A DNA stretch of 64,000 bases from Streptomyces spinoverrucosus. Its GTDB lineage: Bacteria > Actinomycetota > Actinomycetes > Streptomycetales > Streptomycetaceae. The position numbers were made by a program, and so were the translations under genes. The notes under the pieces are model-generated. The model did no database searches. It had not been told where the DNA came from and worked only from the letters and a program-made list of their open reading frames with translations. The DNA lies in assembly GCF_015712165.1 (NCBI RefSeq), contig NZ_JADPZX010000001.1, positions 7,763,507-7,827,506 of the forward strand, written 5' to 3'. Of this stretch, positions 36,268-45,234 are shown one piece after another (the stretch's first letter is position 1; the number at the start of each line of letters is the position of its first letter).

Positions 36268-36993
36268 ATGCCGTTCACCCCCGTCCTGCACGCCGAGTGG
36301 CTGAAGATCCGAACCCTGCGCTCGCTGTGCGGCGCGCTCGTCGCGCTGTTCGCCGCGACCACGGCGTTCTCCGCGATCGCCGCCACGGACGGCGCGTCCG
36401 ACCCCGGGTTCGACCCCCTGTTCACGGCGTTTCTCGGGATGATGCCCGGCCAGATCGCCGCCGTCGCCTTCGGTGCCCTCGCCGTCTCCTCCGAGTTCAC
36501 TGGCGGCGGGCTGCGCCTCGCCCTCGCGGCGGTGCCGCAGCGGGGCCGCTGGTTCGCGGCCAAGCTGACCGCCGTCGCCGTACCGGTGTTCCTCGTCGGA
36601 CTGGTCACCGGCGGCGCCTCGCTGGCCGCCGCCCGCGCCGGCATGGGCGCGGCGGCGGACGGACTCACCGTCGGCGAGCAACTGCGCGCCATCCTGGGCT
36701 GCGGCGTCTACCTCACGCTGATGGCCCTGTTCGCGGCCGGACTCGCGGCCCTGCTGCGCAGCGGTATCGGCGCGCTCAGCATCCTGATCCCCTTCCTCCT
36801 GGTCGTGTCCTTCGTGATCGGGGACGCCGCGGGCGGCGTGACCGACTTCCTGCCGGACCGCGCCGGCCAGGTCGTCCTGCACAGCACATGGGAGGGCTCC
36901 CTGGGGCCGTGGACCGGGCTCGCCGTGACCGCGGCGTGGACGGCGGGCGCGGTGGCGGCCGGTGCGTGGAGGGTTCGGCGGCGGGACGCCTGA
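36268..36993 (+). CDS. ABC transporter permease, ABC-2 type
   Basis: The 241-residue protein has six predicted membrane helices and begins MPFTPVLHAEWLKIRTLRS, the N-terminal pattern of ABC-2 permeases partnered with BcrA-type ATPases. With the preceding ATPase it probably exports a lipophilic drug or peptide under control of the divergent two-component system. Confidence 0.88.
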   Translation: MPFTPVLHAEWLKIRTLRSLCGALVALFAATTAFSAIAATDGASDPGFDPLFTAFLGMMPGQIAAVAFGALAVSSEFTGGGLRLALAAVPQRGRWFAAKLTAVAVPVFLVGLVTGGASLAAARAGMGAAADGLTVGEQLRAILGCGVYLTLMALFAAGLAALLRSGIGALSILIPFLLVVSFVIGDAAGGVTDFLPDRAGQVVLHSTWEGSLGPWTGLAVTAAWTAGAVAAGAWRVRRRDA

Positions 36994-37033
36994 CGCGGCG
37001 CCAATTGTCAGTGGTGCCGGGTTTACTGGACGC

Positions 37034-37465
37034 ATGAACATCGCACGGTGCCTGGACACGATTGACCGGCTGTGCTCCCGCCCCTTTCCCGCGGAGCACG
37101 GCCGGTCGGACGTCGGCCGAGAAGGACCGGGCTACTACATAACGGAGTTAGGAGCCGCGGACCCGCAGTGCGCACACGGGGAGCGCACGGCCGAGGACGT
37201 CGAGGCGTTCAGGGAGGGGATCGCCCAGCTACTCGACGAACGGTGGGGGGCGAAGCCCCTGTGGGGCATGCTCACCCTCCGGGTGCGCGGCGAGCGGGGC
37301 GAGGAGATACCGGAGCCGTGGGCGAGCATCAGCGCCCAGGCGGACGACCTGTACGTGTGGGAGGCGACGGGAACGGGCCGATGGGTGGCGCTCGGCATCG
37401 CCCACGGCGACGAGGCGGACCCGGCCCGGCTGCTCGCCGTCGTCACGGAGGTGGATCCCGAGTGA
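37034..37465 (+). CDS. Conserved-looking hypothetical protein
   Basis: The 143-residue protein starts MNIARCLDTIDRL and is a soluble, acidic protein with no motif recognised. It includes a YVWEATGTGRWVALGIAHG segment and is read in the same direction as the ABC genes, 40 nt later. The stop codon TGA lies inside the first, degenerate unit of the tandem array that follows. Confidence 0.65.
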   Translation: MNIARCLDTIDRLCSRPFPAEHGRSDVGREGPGYYITELGAADPQCAHGERTAEDVEAFREGIAQLLDERWGAKPLWGMLTLRVRGERGEEIPEPWASISAQADDLYVWEATGTGRWVALGIAHGDEADPARLLAVVTEVDPE

Positions 37466-38069
37466 CTGGCCGACCTTCCGCACGGCAGTTGCCCTGGCGC
37501 TGACCTGCCAGCCCTCCGCACGGAGGCGGTCCCACGTGACCGGTGTCAGCCTCCGCGCGGAGGTGGCCTTACGTGACTGGTCGCAGCCCTCCGCACGGAG
37601 GCGGTCCCACGTGACCGGTCTCAGCTTCTGCACGGAGGTGGCCTTACGTGACTGGTCGCAGCCCTCCGCACGGAGGCGGTCCCACGTGACCGGTCTCAGC
37701 CTCCGCGCGGAGGTGGCCTTACGTGACTGGTCGCAGCCCTCCGCACGGAGGCGGTCCCACGTGACCGGTCTCAGCTTCTGCACGGAGGTGGCCTTACGTG
37801 ACTGGTCGCAGCCCTCCGCACGGAGGCGGTCCCACGTGACCGGTCTCAGCCTCCGCACGGAGGTGGCCTTACGTGACTGGTCGCAGCCCTCCGCACGGAG
37901 GCGGTCCCACGTGACCGGTCTCAGCTTCTGCACGGAGGTGGCCTTACGTGACTGGTCGCAGCCCTCCGCACGGAGGCGGTCCCGCGTGACCGGTCTCAGC
38001 TTCTGCACGGAAGTGGCACACGTGACCGGTCTCAGCCTCCGCACGGAAATGGCCCCACCCGACCGGTCT
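37466..38069. repeat. Hierarchical 37/75/150-nt tandem repeat array between convergent genes
   Basis: Seven copies of a 38-nt A unit start at exactly 75-nt intervals (37509, 37584, 37659, 37734, 37809, 37884, 37959). Each is followed by a 36-37-nt B unit. B units alternate between a CTCCGCGCGG/CTCCGCACGG form and a TTCTGCACGG form, making a 150-nt super-unit. Most units carry the dyad CCTCCGCACGGAGG and an ACGTGACYGGTC core. A degenerate unit begins at the 37465 stop codon, and the last one ends at the UDG stop at 38069. No spacers or coding function are seen; the open frames in both directions only reflect the multiple-of-three period. Confidence 0.92.
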
Positions 38070-38614
38070 CAGCCCTCCGCAGCCACCCGCAGCCGCGCGA
38101 ACTCCTCCGCCATCGTCTGAGCCGTCCAATGGGCGTTCAGCCCGGAGGGGTTGGGCAGCACCCACAGCCGCGTGTCCCCGATCCTCCGCATCTGCGGCCC
38201 CACCCGCGCCTTGCGGTCGTCGAAGGCGGCCCGGTACGCGGTGACCCCCACCACCGCCAGCCAACGCGGCCGCAGCCGCGCCACCTTCAGCGACAGCAGC
38301 CGGCCGCCCTCGCGGTACTCCTCGGCGCTCAACTCGTCGGCCCGGGCAGTCGCCCGCGCCACCACGTTCGTGATGCCGAGCCCGTACGACGGCAACTCGC
38401 CCTGTTCGGACGGTTTCATCAGCCGGGGCGTGAAGCCGGACAGATGCAGCACCGGCCAGAAGCGGTTGCCGGGGCGCGCGAAGTGGTGGCCCGTCGCCGC
38501 GGTCATCAGACCGGGGTTGATACCGCAGAACAGCACGCGCAGGCCGTCCGCGACCACGTCCGGCACCAGACGGTCGCGGGCGGCCTCCAGCTCCTGTGGA
38601 GTGAACCGCGTCAG
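38069..38614 (-). CDS. mug: Mug-type mismatch-specific uracil/thymine DNA glycosylase
   Basis: The protein has the Mug/TDG family motifs GINPGL and NPSGLNAHW. It removes uracil or related bases paired with guanine. The only ATG/GTG start in frame is GTG 38566, which would leave out an upstream in-frame segment (TRFTPQELEAARDRL) that looks like a normal N terminus of this family. That segment would begin at CTG 38614, whose CTGA overlaps the purB stop. The 181-residue reading from this rare CTG start is therefore preferred. The glycosylase activity itself is not in doubt. Confidence 0.85.
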   Translation of the reverse strand: MTRFTPQELEAARDRLVPDVVADGLRVLFCGINPGLMTAATGHHFARPGNRFWPVLHLSGFTPRLMKPSEQGELPSYGLGITNVVARATARADELSAEEYREGGRLLSLKVARLRPRWLAVVGVTAYRAAFDDRKARVGPQMRRIGDTRLWVLPNPSGLNAHWTAQTMAEEFARLRVAAEG

Positions 38615-40053
38615 AGGATCGCTCCCGGCGTGTAGCCCGCCGCCTCCGGGCGCTGCTTCACGATCTCCTCGATCCGGCCGACCACGGCCCCCACCTGGTC
38701 GGCGGCGGCACCGGTGAAGGAGAGCTTGTCGGCCATCAGCTCGTCGAGCTGTGCCCCCTCGAGCGGGATGCGCTCGTCGGCGGCGAGCCGGTCCAGCAGC
38801 TCGTTGCGCTCGGCACCCTGCTCACGCATGGCGAGGGCGCACGCCACGGCGTTCTCCTTGATCGCCTCGTGGGCGACCTCACGGCCTACACCCGCCCGCA
38901 CCGAGGCCATCAGCACCTTGGTCGTCGCGAGGAACGGCAGATAGCGGTCCAGCTCCCGCGCCACGACCGCAGGGAACGCGCCGAACTCGTCCAGCACCGT
39001 CAGGAACGTCTCCAGCAGCCCGTCCAGCGCGAAGAACGCGTCCGGCAGTGCCACCCGGCGCACCACCGAGCAGGACACGTCGCCCTCGTTCCACTGGTCG
39101 CCCGCCAGCTCGCCGGTCATCGAGGCGTAGCCACGCAGGATCACCATCAGGCCGTTGACGCGCTCGCAGGAGCGGGTGTTCATCTTGTGCGGCATCGCGG
39201 AGGAGCCGACCTGGCCCGGCTTGAAGCCCTCGGTCACCAGCTCGTGCCCGGCCATCAGCCGGATCGTCTTCGCCAGCGACGACGGAGCGGCAGCCAGCTG
39301 CACGAGCGCGGTGACGACCTCGTAGTCGAGGGAGCGCGGGTAGACCTGACCGACCGAGGTGAACGCCTGCGAGAAGCCCAGGTGCCGGGCGATCCGCTGC
39401 TCCAGGTCCGCGAGCTTGGCGGCGTCCCCGCCGAGCAGGTCCAGCATGTCCTGCGCGGTGCCGACCGGGCCCTTGATGCCGCGCAGCGGGTAGCGGCCGA
39501 GCAGCTCCTCGATCCGCCCGTAGGCGACCAGCAGCTCGTCGGCGGCGGTCGCGAACCGCTTGCCCAGGGTGGTGGCCTGCGCGGCGACATTGTGCGAGCG
39601 GCCGGCCATGACCAGCTCGCCGTACTCCCCGGCGAGCTTGCCCAGGCGCGCCAGCACGGCCACGGTGCGGTCGCGCACCAGCTCCAGCGAGAGCCGGATC
39701 TGCAGCTGCTCGACGTTCTCGGTCAGGTCGCGGGACGTCATGCCCTTGTGGACCTGCTCGTGCCCGGCGAGGTCGTTGAACTCCTCGATCCGCGCCTTCA
39801 CGTCGTGGCGCGTGACCTTCTCGCGCTCGGCGATGGAGGCCAGGTCGACCTGGTCGAGGACGCGCTCGTAGTCGGCGATCGCCGCGTCCGGCACCTCGAT
39901 CCCGAGGTCCTGCTGGGCCCGCAGCACGGCGAGCCAGAGCTGCCGCTCCAGCTTCACCTTCTGCTCGGGCGACCAGAGCGTGGCGAGCTCGGCGGAGGCG
40001 TAGCGTCCGGCGAGGACGTTCGGGATACGGGGCTTGGCGGGCGCAGAAGTCAC
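38611..40053 (-). CDS. purB: Adenylosuccinate lyase
   Basis: The 480-residue protein belongs to the fumarase/aspartase superfamily. The signature SSAMPHKM at 284-291 and TSRDLTENVE and GRSHNVAAQATT regions match PurB. It performs two steps of purine synthesis, release of fumarate from SAICAR and from adenylosuccinate. It starts at GTG 40053; TAGAAT 8 nt upstream suggests a -10 box and a leaderless transcript. Confidence 0.95.
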   Translation of the reverse strand: MTSAPAKPRIPNVLAGRYASAELATLWSPEQKVKLERQLWLAVLRAQQDLGIEVPDAAIADYERVLDQVDLASIAEREKVTRHDVKARIEEFNDLAGHEQVHKGMTSRDLTENVEQLQIRLSLELVRDRTVAVLARLGKLAGEYGELVMAGRSHNVAAQATTLGKRFATAADELLVAYGRIEELLGRYPLRGIKGPVGTAQDMLDLLGGDAAKLADLEQRIARHLGFSQAFTSVGQVYPRSLDYEVVTALVQLAAAPSSLAKTIRLMAGHELVTEGFKPGQVGSSAMPHKMNTRSCERVNGLMVILRGYASMTGELAGDQWNEGDVSCSVVRRVALPDAFFALDGLLETFLTVLDEFGAFPAVVARELDRYLPFLATTKVLMASVRAGVGREVAHEAIKENAVACALAMREQGAERNELLDRLAADERIPLEGAQLDELMADKLSFTGAAADQVGAVVGRIEEIVKQRPEAAGYTPGAIL

Positions 40054-40121
40054 GTAACCGGATTCTACTGGCGGTTCGTGCAGGCCAGCGCCACGGGTGG
40101 GTTCGTCGGAACCTACGAGAC

Positions 40122-40907
40122 CTACGCGGGATCCTTGTACGGCAGCAGCTCGGGCCGCTTCGGGGGGCGGCCGTCCCCGGAGGAGCGGCCCGTGAGCCGG
40201 CGTCCTATCCACGGGAACAGATGCTGCCGGGCGAACCGGACGTCCGCCATCCGCCGCATCACCCATCCCGGCGGCAGCGTGGCCGGCATCGGCACCCGCC
40301 AGTGCGGGTCCTCGGCCTCGTACCCGAGCGCCTGCCACACCGCCTCCGCGACCCGGCGGTGCCCCTCGGCCGTCAGGTGCAGCCGGTCCACGTCCCACAG
40401 GCGCGGGTCGCTCAAGGACGCCGCCCCGTACAGGTCGACCACCGCCGCGCCATGCCGCGCGGCCAGCTCGTCGACGCACGCGAACAGTTCCTCCATGCGC
40501 GGCCGGAACCGCTCCAGCACCGGCCCCTGCCGGCCCGGGCTGCGCATCAGCACCAGCTGCTTGCAGGCCGGGGCCAGCCGCTCCACGGCCTCCTCCAGCA
40601 GCCCGCGCACCCGGCCCATGTCGCACTTGGGCCGCAGTGTGTCGTTGAGGCCGCCGACGAGGGTGATCACGTCCGCGCCCATCGCGGCCGCCACGTCCAC
40701 CTGCTCGTCGACGATCTGCCCGATCAGCTTGCCGCGCACCGCGAGGTTGGCGTACCGGAAGCCGGGCGTGCTCGCGGCCATCCGCGCCGCGAGGAGGTCG
40801 GCCCAGCCCCGGTAGGTGCCGTCGGGCAGCAGGTCCGACATGCCCTCCGTGAAGGAGTCGCCGACGGCGACCAGGCTGGTGTACGTGGGAGAGGCGTTCG
40901 TATGCAT
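40122..40907 (-). CDS. SGNH-family lipase/esterase-like hydrolase
   Basis: The 261-residue protein has the SGNH motifs: GDSFTEG (Ser18), the GLND block (VGGLNDT) and the catalytic DxxH pair in DRLHLTAEGH. No signal peptide is seen, so it acts in the cytoplasm or is exported by another route. The substrate is unknown. It is read in the same direction as purB. Confidence 0.88.
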   Translation of the reverse strand: MHTNASPTYTSLVAVGDSFTEGMSDLLPDGTYRGWADLLAARMAASTPGFRYANLAVRGKLIGQIVDEQVDVAAAMGADVITLVGGLNDTLRPKCDMGRVRGLLEEAVERLAPACKQLVLMRSPGRQGPVLERFRPRMEELFACVDELAARHGAAVVDLYGAASLSDPRLWDVDRLHLTAEGHRRVAEAVWQALGYEAEDPHWRVPMPATLPPGWVMRRMADVRFARQHLFPWIGRRLTGRSSGDGRPPKRPELLPYKDPA

Positions 40908-40975
40908 GGCGTCAGAGATGGTATCCCGAGGCGCATACCCGCCGGTCGGTCACCCTCTCCGCGCCGCCCTCGGCC

Positions 40976-41989
40976 TCACGCCCACTGACCGAACAGCTCC
41001 CGCAGCACGTCCTCCATGGTCACCAGCCCCGCCAGCCGCCCGTCCGAACCGAGCACGGCCGCAAGATGCGTACGGCTGCCCCGCATCGCGGTGAGAACGT
41101 CGTCCAGCGGCGTGGTCTCCCGTACGCGCGCGATGGGCCGCATGTCGCGCAGCCGGAACGGCAGGTCGCGCGGCGAAGCGTCCAGCGCGTCCTTCACATG
41201 GAGGTAGCCGACGATCCGGCGCCCCTCGTCCACGACGGGGAAGCGGGAGAACCCGGACTGGGCCGACAGCCCCTCCAACTCCTCCGGAGTGACCCCCACG
41301 CGCGCGTACACGATGCTTTCCAGCGGCAGTACGACATCCCGCACGGGCCGGTGGCCCAGTTCCAGGGCGTCGTGCAGCCGCTCCTGCGCACGGTCGTCGA
41401 GCAGCCCGGCGGCGCCGGAGTCCTGGACCATCCGGGCCAGCTCCGCGTCCGAGAAGCTCGCCGTGACCGCGTCCTTGGTCTCGATCCGGAGGAGTTTCAG
41501 CAGCCCGTTGGCGAACGCGTTGATGGTGAAGATCACCGGCCGCAGCGCCCGGGACAGCGCGACCAGCGGCGGTCCGAGCAGCAGGGCGCTGCGCACTGGC
41601 TCGGCGAGCGCGATGTTCTTCGGCACCATCTCGCCGAGCAGCATGTGCAGATACGTGGCCAGGGTCAGCGCGATCACGAAGGACACCGCGTGCCCCGGAC
41701 CGCTCGGCACGCCCATCGCGTGGAACACCGGCTCCAGCAGATGCGCGATCGCCGGTTCCGCGACGACACCGAGCACCAGGGTGCTCAGCGTGATGCCCAG
41801 CTGCGCGGCCGCCATGAGCTGGGACACGTGCTCCAGGCCCCACAGCACGCTCCTGCCGCGCCGGTCGCCCCGCTCGGCGTACGGCTCGATCTGGGAGCGG
41901 CGCACCGAGATCAGCGCGAACTCGGCGCCCACGAAGAAGGCGTTCACGACCAGCGTCGCGAGACCGATCAGCAACTGTACGACGGTCAT
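40976..41989 (-). CDS. CBS-domain DUF21 membrane protein, CNNM/CorC-like, second of a pair
   Basis: The 337-residue protein has an N-terminal DUF21 membrane domain (three helices in about 1-150, with LGITLSTLVLG and EMVPKNIAL) and a CBS pair. It lacks the CorC_HlyC C-terminal domain of its upstream neighbour. DUF21-CBS proteins are linked to magnesium and cobalt export. Its ATG overlaps the stop of that neighbour (ATGA), so both probably act together. Confidence 0.9.
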   Translation of the reverse strand: MTVVQLLIGLATLVVNAFFVGAEFALISVRRSQIEPYAERGDRRGRSVLWGLEHVSQLMAAAQLGITLSTLVLGVVAEPAIAHLLEPVFHAMGVPSGPGHAVSFVIALTLATYLHMLLGEMVPKNIALAEPVRSALLLGPPLVALSRALRPVIFTINAFANGLLKLLRIETKDAVTASFSDAELARMVQDSGAAGLLDDRAQERLHDALELGHRPVRDVVLPLESIVYARVGVTPEELEGLSAQSGFSRFPVVDEGRRIVGYLHVKDALDASPRDLPFRLRDMRPIARVRETTPLDDVLTAMRGSRTHLAAVLGSDGRLAGLVTMEDVLRELFGQWA

Positions 41990-43314
41990 GCCTGCGCCTC
42001 CTTCTCGTCGTCCAGGGGCGCGTGCAGCAGGACGCGTGCCGCCCGGCGCCCGGAGGCGTCCAGCACGTCGAGCCGCCAGCCGGCGACCTCCACGATGTCG
42101 CCGACGGCCGGGATACGGCCGAGCTCAGCGGCGACCAGACCGGCGAGCGTCTCGTACGGCCCCTCCGGAGGCCGCAGGCCGACGCGCGCGAGCTGGTCCA
42201 TGCGGGCGGCGCCGTCCGCCGAGTACAGGGCGTGGCCGTCCTCGTCGGCGCCGACCGGGGCGAGGTCGGGGGTCTCGTGCGGATCGTGCTCGTCACGCAC
42301 CTCGCCGACGACCTCCTCGACGATGTCCTCCAGGGTCGCCACGCCCGCCGTACCGCCGTACTCGTCGATGACCACGGCCATCGTGCGCTTGCCGGACAGC
42401 CGGTCGAGGAGCCGGTCCACGGTGAGCGACTCGGGCACGAGCAGCGGTTCACGCATCATGTCGGCCACCGGCACCCGGGGCCGGCGCTCCGCGGGCACGG
42501 TCAGGATGTCCTTGATGTGGGCCGTGCCCACGACCGAGTCGAGGCTGCCGCGGTAGACCGGGAACCGGGACAGGCCCGTCGCCCGGGTCGCGTTCGCCAC
42601 GTCCTCACAGGTCGCCTGCGCGTCCAGGGCGACGACCTGCACCCGTGGCGTCATCACGTTCTCCGCGGTGAGGTCCGCGAGGTTCAGGGTGCGCACGAAC
42701 AGCTCGGCGGTGTCCGCCTCCAGGGCGCCCTCCCGTGCGGAGTGCCGGGCCAGCGCGGCCAGTTCCTGCGGTCCGCGCGCGGAGGCCAGCTCCTCGGCGG
42801 GCTCGATGCCGAAGCGGCGCACCAGGCGGTTCGCCGTGTTGTTCAGGTGGGTGATGAACGGCCGGAAGATCGCGCTGAACCAGCGCTGCGCGTTGCCCAC
42901 CCGCCGGGCCACGGCCAGCGGCGAGGAGATCGCCCAGTTCTTGGGCACCAGCTCGCCCACCACCATCAGGAACACCGTCGACAGGGCCGTGCCCAGCACC
43001 AGCGCGATCGAGGACGCCGTGGTCCCGGAGATGCCGATGGCGCGCAGCGGGCCCGCGATCAGCCGCGCGATGGACGGCTCGGCGAGCATGCCGACCACCA
43101 GGTTGGTGACGGTGATGCCGAGCTGTGCGCCGGAGAGCTGGAAGGTGAGATTGCGTACGGCCTTCAGAGCACCGGAGGCGCCGCGCTCGCCGCGCTCGAC
43201 GGCCCGTTCCAGCTCGCTGCGCTCGACCGTGGTCAGCGAGAACTCGGCCGCGACGAAGGCGCCACAGGCGAGCGAGAGCAGGATCGCCACCAGCAGGAGG
43301 AGCACTTCGGTCAT
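41986..43314 (-). CDS. CBS-domain DUF21 membrane protein, HlyC/CorC type, first of a pair
   Basis: The 442-residue protein has a DUF21 membrane domain (about 1-185, LGITVTNLVVG and ELVPKNWAI), a CBS pair (about 205-330, with IDEYGGTAG) and a C-terminal CorC_HlyC domain. It is transcribed first and coupled to the shorter paralogue. The two are similar over the membrane and CBS parts, suggesting a tandem duplication and a heteromeric transporter or regulator of divalent cation export. Confidence 0.92.
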   Translation of the reverse strand: MTEVLLLLVAILLSLACGAFVAAEFSLTTVERSELERAVERGERGASGALKAVRNLTFQLSGAQLGITVTNLVVGMLAEPSIARLIAGPLRAIGISGTTASSIALVLGTALSTVFLMVVGELVPKNWAISSPLAVARRVGNAQRWFSAIFRPFITHLNNTANRLVRRFGIEPAEELASARGPQELAALARHSAREGALEADTAELFVRTLNLADLTAENVMTPRVQVVALDAQATCEDVANATRATGLSRFPVYRGSLDSVVGTAHIKDILTVPAERRPRVPVADMMREPLLVPESLTVDRLLDRLSGKRTMAVVIDEYGGTAGVATLEDIVEEVVGEVRDEHDPHETPDLAPVGADEDGHALYSADGAARMDQLARVGLRPPEGPYETLAGLVAAELGRIPAVGDIVEVAGWRLDVLDASGRRAARVLLHAPLDDEKEAQA

Positions 43315-43426
43315 CGGGTCACCCCCGTCCCATGCTCCGACGGGGCAGGGAGGATCGCGCGATGTCTGCTGGTACTGGGAGGCTCGCCCATGGGCGGACG
43401 CTCACACCTTTCACTGAGGGTCGGGT

Positions 43427-43454
43427 CCTGGGAGGACCGAGTGGCCCTCCCAGG
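43427..43454. terminator. Hairpin between GNAT and CBS genes
   Basis: A perfect 9-bp inverted repeat CCTGGGAGG...CCTCCCAGG with a 10-nt loop lies 33 nt past the GNAT stop and about 110 nt before the CBS operon start. It probably terminates the operon upstream. Confidence 0.65.
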
Positions 43455-43486
43455 GTAAAGGATCGGCAAAAGACGTCAGAATTCGG

Positions 43487-43921
43487 TCAGGCGTCGGATT
43501 CGGTCAGCGGCCTCACCCAACGCCGCCACTGCTCCTCCGGCGAGTACCCCGCCGCACGCCACGCGTGCTGCGCGGTCACGTTCCGGGTCAGCACCATCGC
43601 GTCCCCACGGCGCCCGCCGAGTCGTACGAAACGCTCCTCAGCGGCGGCCAGCAGCGCACCGCCGATGCCCTGGCGGCGGTGCTCTGGGTGCACGGCGAGC
43701 CGGTAGAGGTGACAGCGCCAGCCGTCGAAACCGGCTATGACGGTCCCCGCGACGACGCCGTCGCGCTCCGCGAGGAGCAGGGCTTCGGGGTCCGTCGCGA
43801 TGAGTCGGGCCACTCCGTCGTGGTCGTCGCTGATGCTCGTTCCTTCCGCGGCTTCGCGCCAGAACCGCAGCACGGCGTCGACGTCCGAGAGGGTGGCGCA
43901 GCGGATGTGAAGATCGCTCAT
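43487..43921 (-). CDS. GNAT-family acetyltransferase
   Basis: The 144-residue protein has the GNAT core, including the acetyl-CoA loop EHRRQGIGGALL and LTRNVTAQHAWRAAGY near the C terminus. It resembles RimI/YpeA-type N-acetyltransferases. ATG 43921 is chosen; it lies 76 nt after the sugar-ABC binding protein and could be the last gene of that operon, but the substrate is unknown. Confidence 0.85.
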   Translation of the reverse strand: MSDLHIRCATLSDVDAVLRFWREAAEGTSISDDHDGVARLIATDPEALLLAERDGVVAGTVIAGFDGWRCHLYRLAVHPEHRRQGIGGALLAAAEERFVRLGGRRGDAMVLTRNVTAQHAWRAAGYSPEEQWRRWVRPLTESDA

Positions 43922-43997
43922 GGCGTGAGCCAAGCAGAGCGCCGACCGGCCTGGCGAACGGTTTCCGCGCCGGGGGTTCGGGGCGAGGAGGCGGTTG

Positions 43998-45164
43998 TCA
44001 CTTCCCCCAGATCTTCCGGTACCCCTCCCGATAGCCCGGCGGGTCCCAGGTCGTGGCGCCGTTGACGTTGTCGGCCGTGGTGAGGTGGACGGGGGCCACA
44101 TATCCGCTGGCGGGCCGGTCGGAGAAGGCTCGGTTGAACTCGTCGACGATCTGCCAGCCCTGCAGGGACAGCGGCTCGGGCACGGTGGCCGCCTGGTACT
44201 GCCCGCTGTCGATGCGCTGGAAGGCGGCCGGGGAGCCGTCACCGGCGCCGATATTGAAGGGCGGGCCCGAACCGGGCGTGCCGGCCGCGCGGAAGGCGGG
44301 TGCGGCATCGGCGAAGTACAGGTCGTTGATGGCGACGGAGTGGGTCCACCTGTCCTGGAAGCGGGCCAGGAGCGAGGCAATCTCCCGGGGGATCCGGCTG
44401 CTCGCGTCCGGGATCGGGATGTTCTCCTGCGCCAGCAGCCGCACGCCCGAGCAGGTGGCGAGTTCCTTCCTGATCAGCTCGGACTTGTCCCTGGCGAAGG
44501 GGATCGAGGCGTCGGTGATGAGCACGACCCCGGCACGGCCGCCCGAGTGCGAAATGATCCACTGTGCGCTGATCGCGGCCACGTCCTCGACCCGGGTGGT
44601 GACGTTGGTGAAGAGCCTGGGCCGCTCGCTGGGGCCGGGGGAGGCGACCGCGTGCCAGCCGATGAGCGGGATGCGTGCCGAGTTGGCCCGCGCCACCTGT
44701 CGCGAGGTCGAGTTGGGGTCGAAGCCGCCGATGACGATTCCGGAGGGCCTGAGCGCCACGGCCTCGCTCATCGCCGCCTGGATGCCGGCGGGGGTACCGC
44801 CTCCGTCGATCACCCGGACGTTCCAGCCGATGACCCGGGCCGCTTCCCGCACGCCCTCGGCCGCGCCCGCGACTCCGGGGTTGGTCATGGTCTGGGCGAC
44901 GTAGACGATGGTCTTGCCGGACGTTGCCGCGGGGCCGGTGGTCGGTCCGGTCCAGGCCAGGCCGGTCTGCTCCGCCTGTCCGACGGCGGTCCGGGCCCTG
45001 GCATAGGCCGCGGGGCAGCCGTTCGGGGCCGGTGTCGAGTCCCCCGGGCCGTCCGACGAGCCGCGTTCGCAGCCGGTCAGGAGGGCTGCCGCGGCCAGCA
45101 GGGCGGTGGCTGCGGATCGGGCCTTGAGGACGCCGGGGGCGGCGGCCTTGCGGTTGCCGTGCAC
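43998..45164 (-). CDS. Sugar-type ABC transporter substrate-binding lipoprotein
   Basis: The 388-residue protein has a lipoprotein signal with lipobox LLTGC (Cys32) and a type 1 periplasmic binding fold. It is the third gene of a permease/ATPase/binding-protein operon of the ribose/xylose family. It starts at GTG 45164 with GAGGAG upstream. Ligand not predictable; pentoses, other monosaccharides or autoinducer-like furanosides are possible. Confidence 0.88.
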   Translation of the reverse strand: MHGNRKAAAPGVLKARSAATALLAAAALLTGCERGSSDGPGDSTPAPNGCPAAYARARTAVGQAEQTGLAWTGPTTGPAATSGKTIVYVAQTMTNPGVAGAAEGVREAARVIGWNVRVIDGGGTPAGIQAAMSEAVALRPSGIVIGGFDPNSTSRQVARANSARIPLIGWHAVASPGPSERPRLFTNVTTRVEDVAAISAQWIISHSGGRAGVVLITDASIPFARDKSELIRKELATCSGVRLLAQENIPIPDASSRIPREIASLLARFQDRWTHSVAINDLYFADAAPAFRAAGTPGSGPPFNIGAGDGSPAAFQRIDSGQYQAATVPEPLSLQGWQIVDEFNRAFSDRPASGYVAPVHLTTADNVNGATTWDPPGYREGYRKIWGK

Positions 45165-45234
45165 GGGAGACTCCTCGCGGAGGGTTGGGCAGGAGGACTC
45201 GGCCGGGGCACAGAGCGGCTGCTCATGGCGTGGG

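Noticed and set aside
37509..38000. parS-like centromere sites because of the CACGTG core
   Set aside because: Streptomyces parS has the longer symmetric GTTTCACGTGAAAC. Here only the core is shared and the flanks do not fit.
37466..38069. CRISPR array
   Set aside because: Units follow each other without unique spacers, the A and B units are related to one another, and no cas genes are near.
37536..38120. Long open frames on both strands across the tandem array
   Set aside because: The 75-nt period is a multiple of three, so any stop-free frame in one unit stays open through the array. The predicted peptides are simple repeats without a start or ribosome site.
43315..43486. Magnesium riboswitch (M-box) before the CBS operon
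   Set aside because: Only one simple 9-bp hairpin is seen, placed right behind the upstream gene. The multi-helix M-box core is not present.
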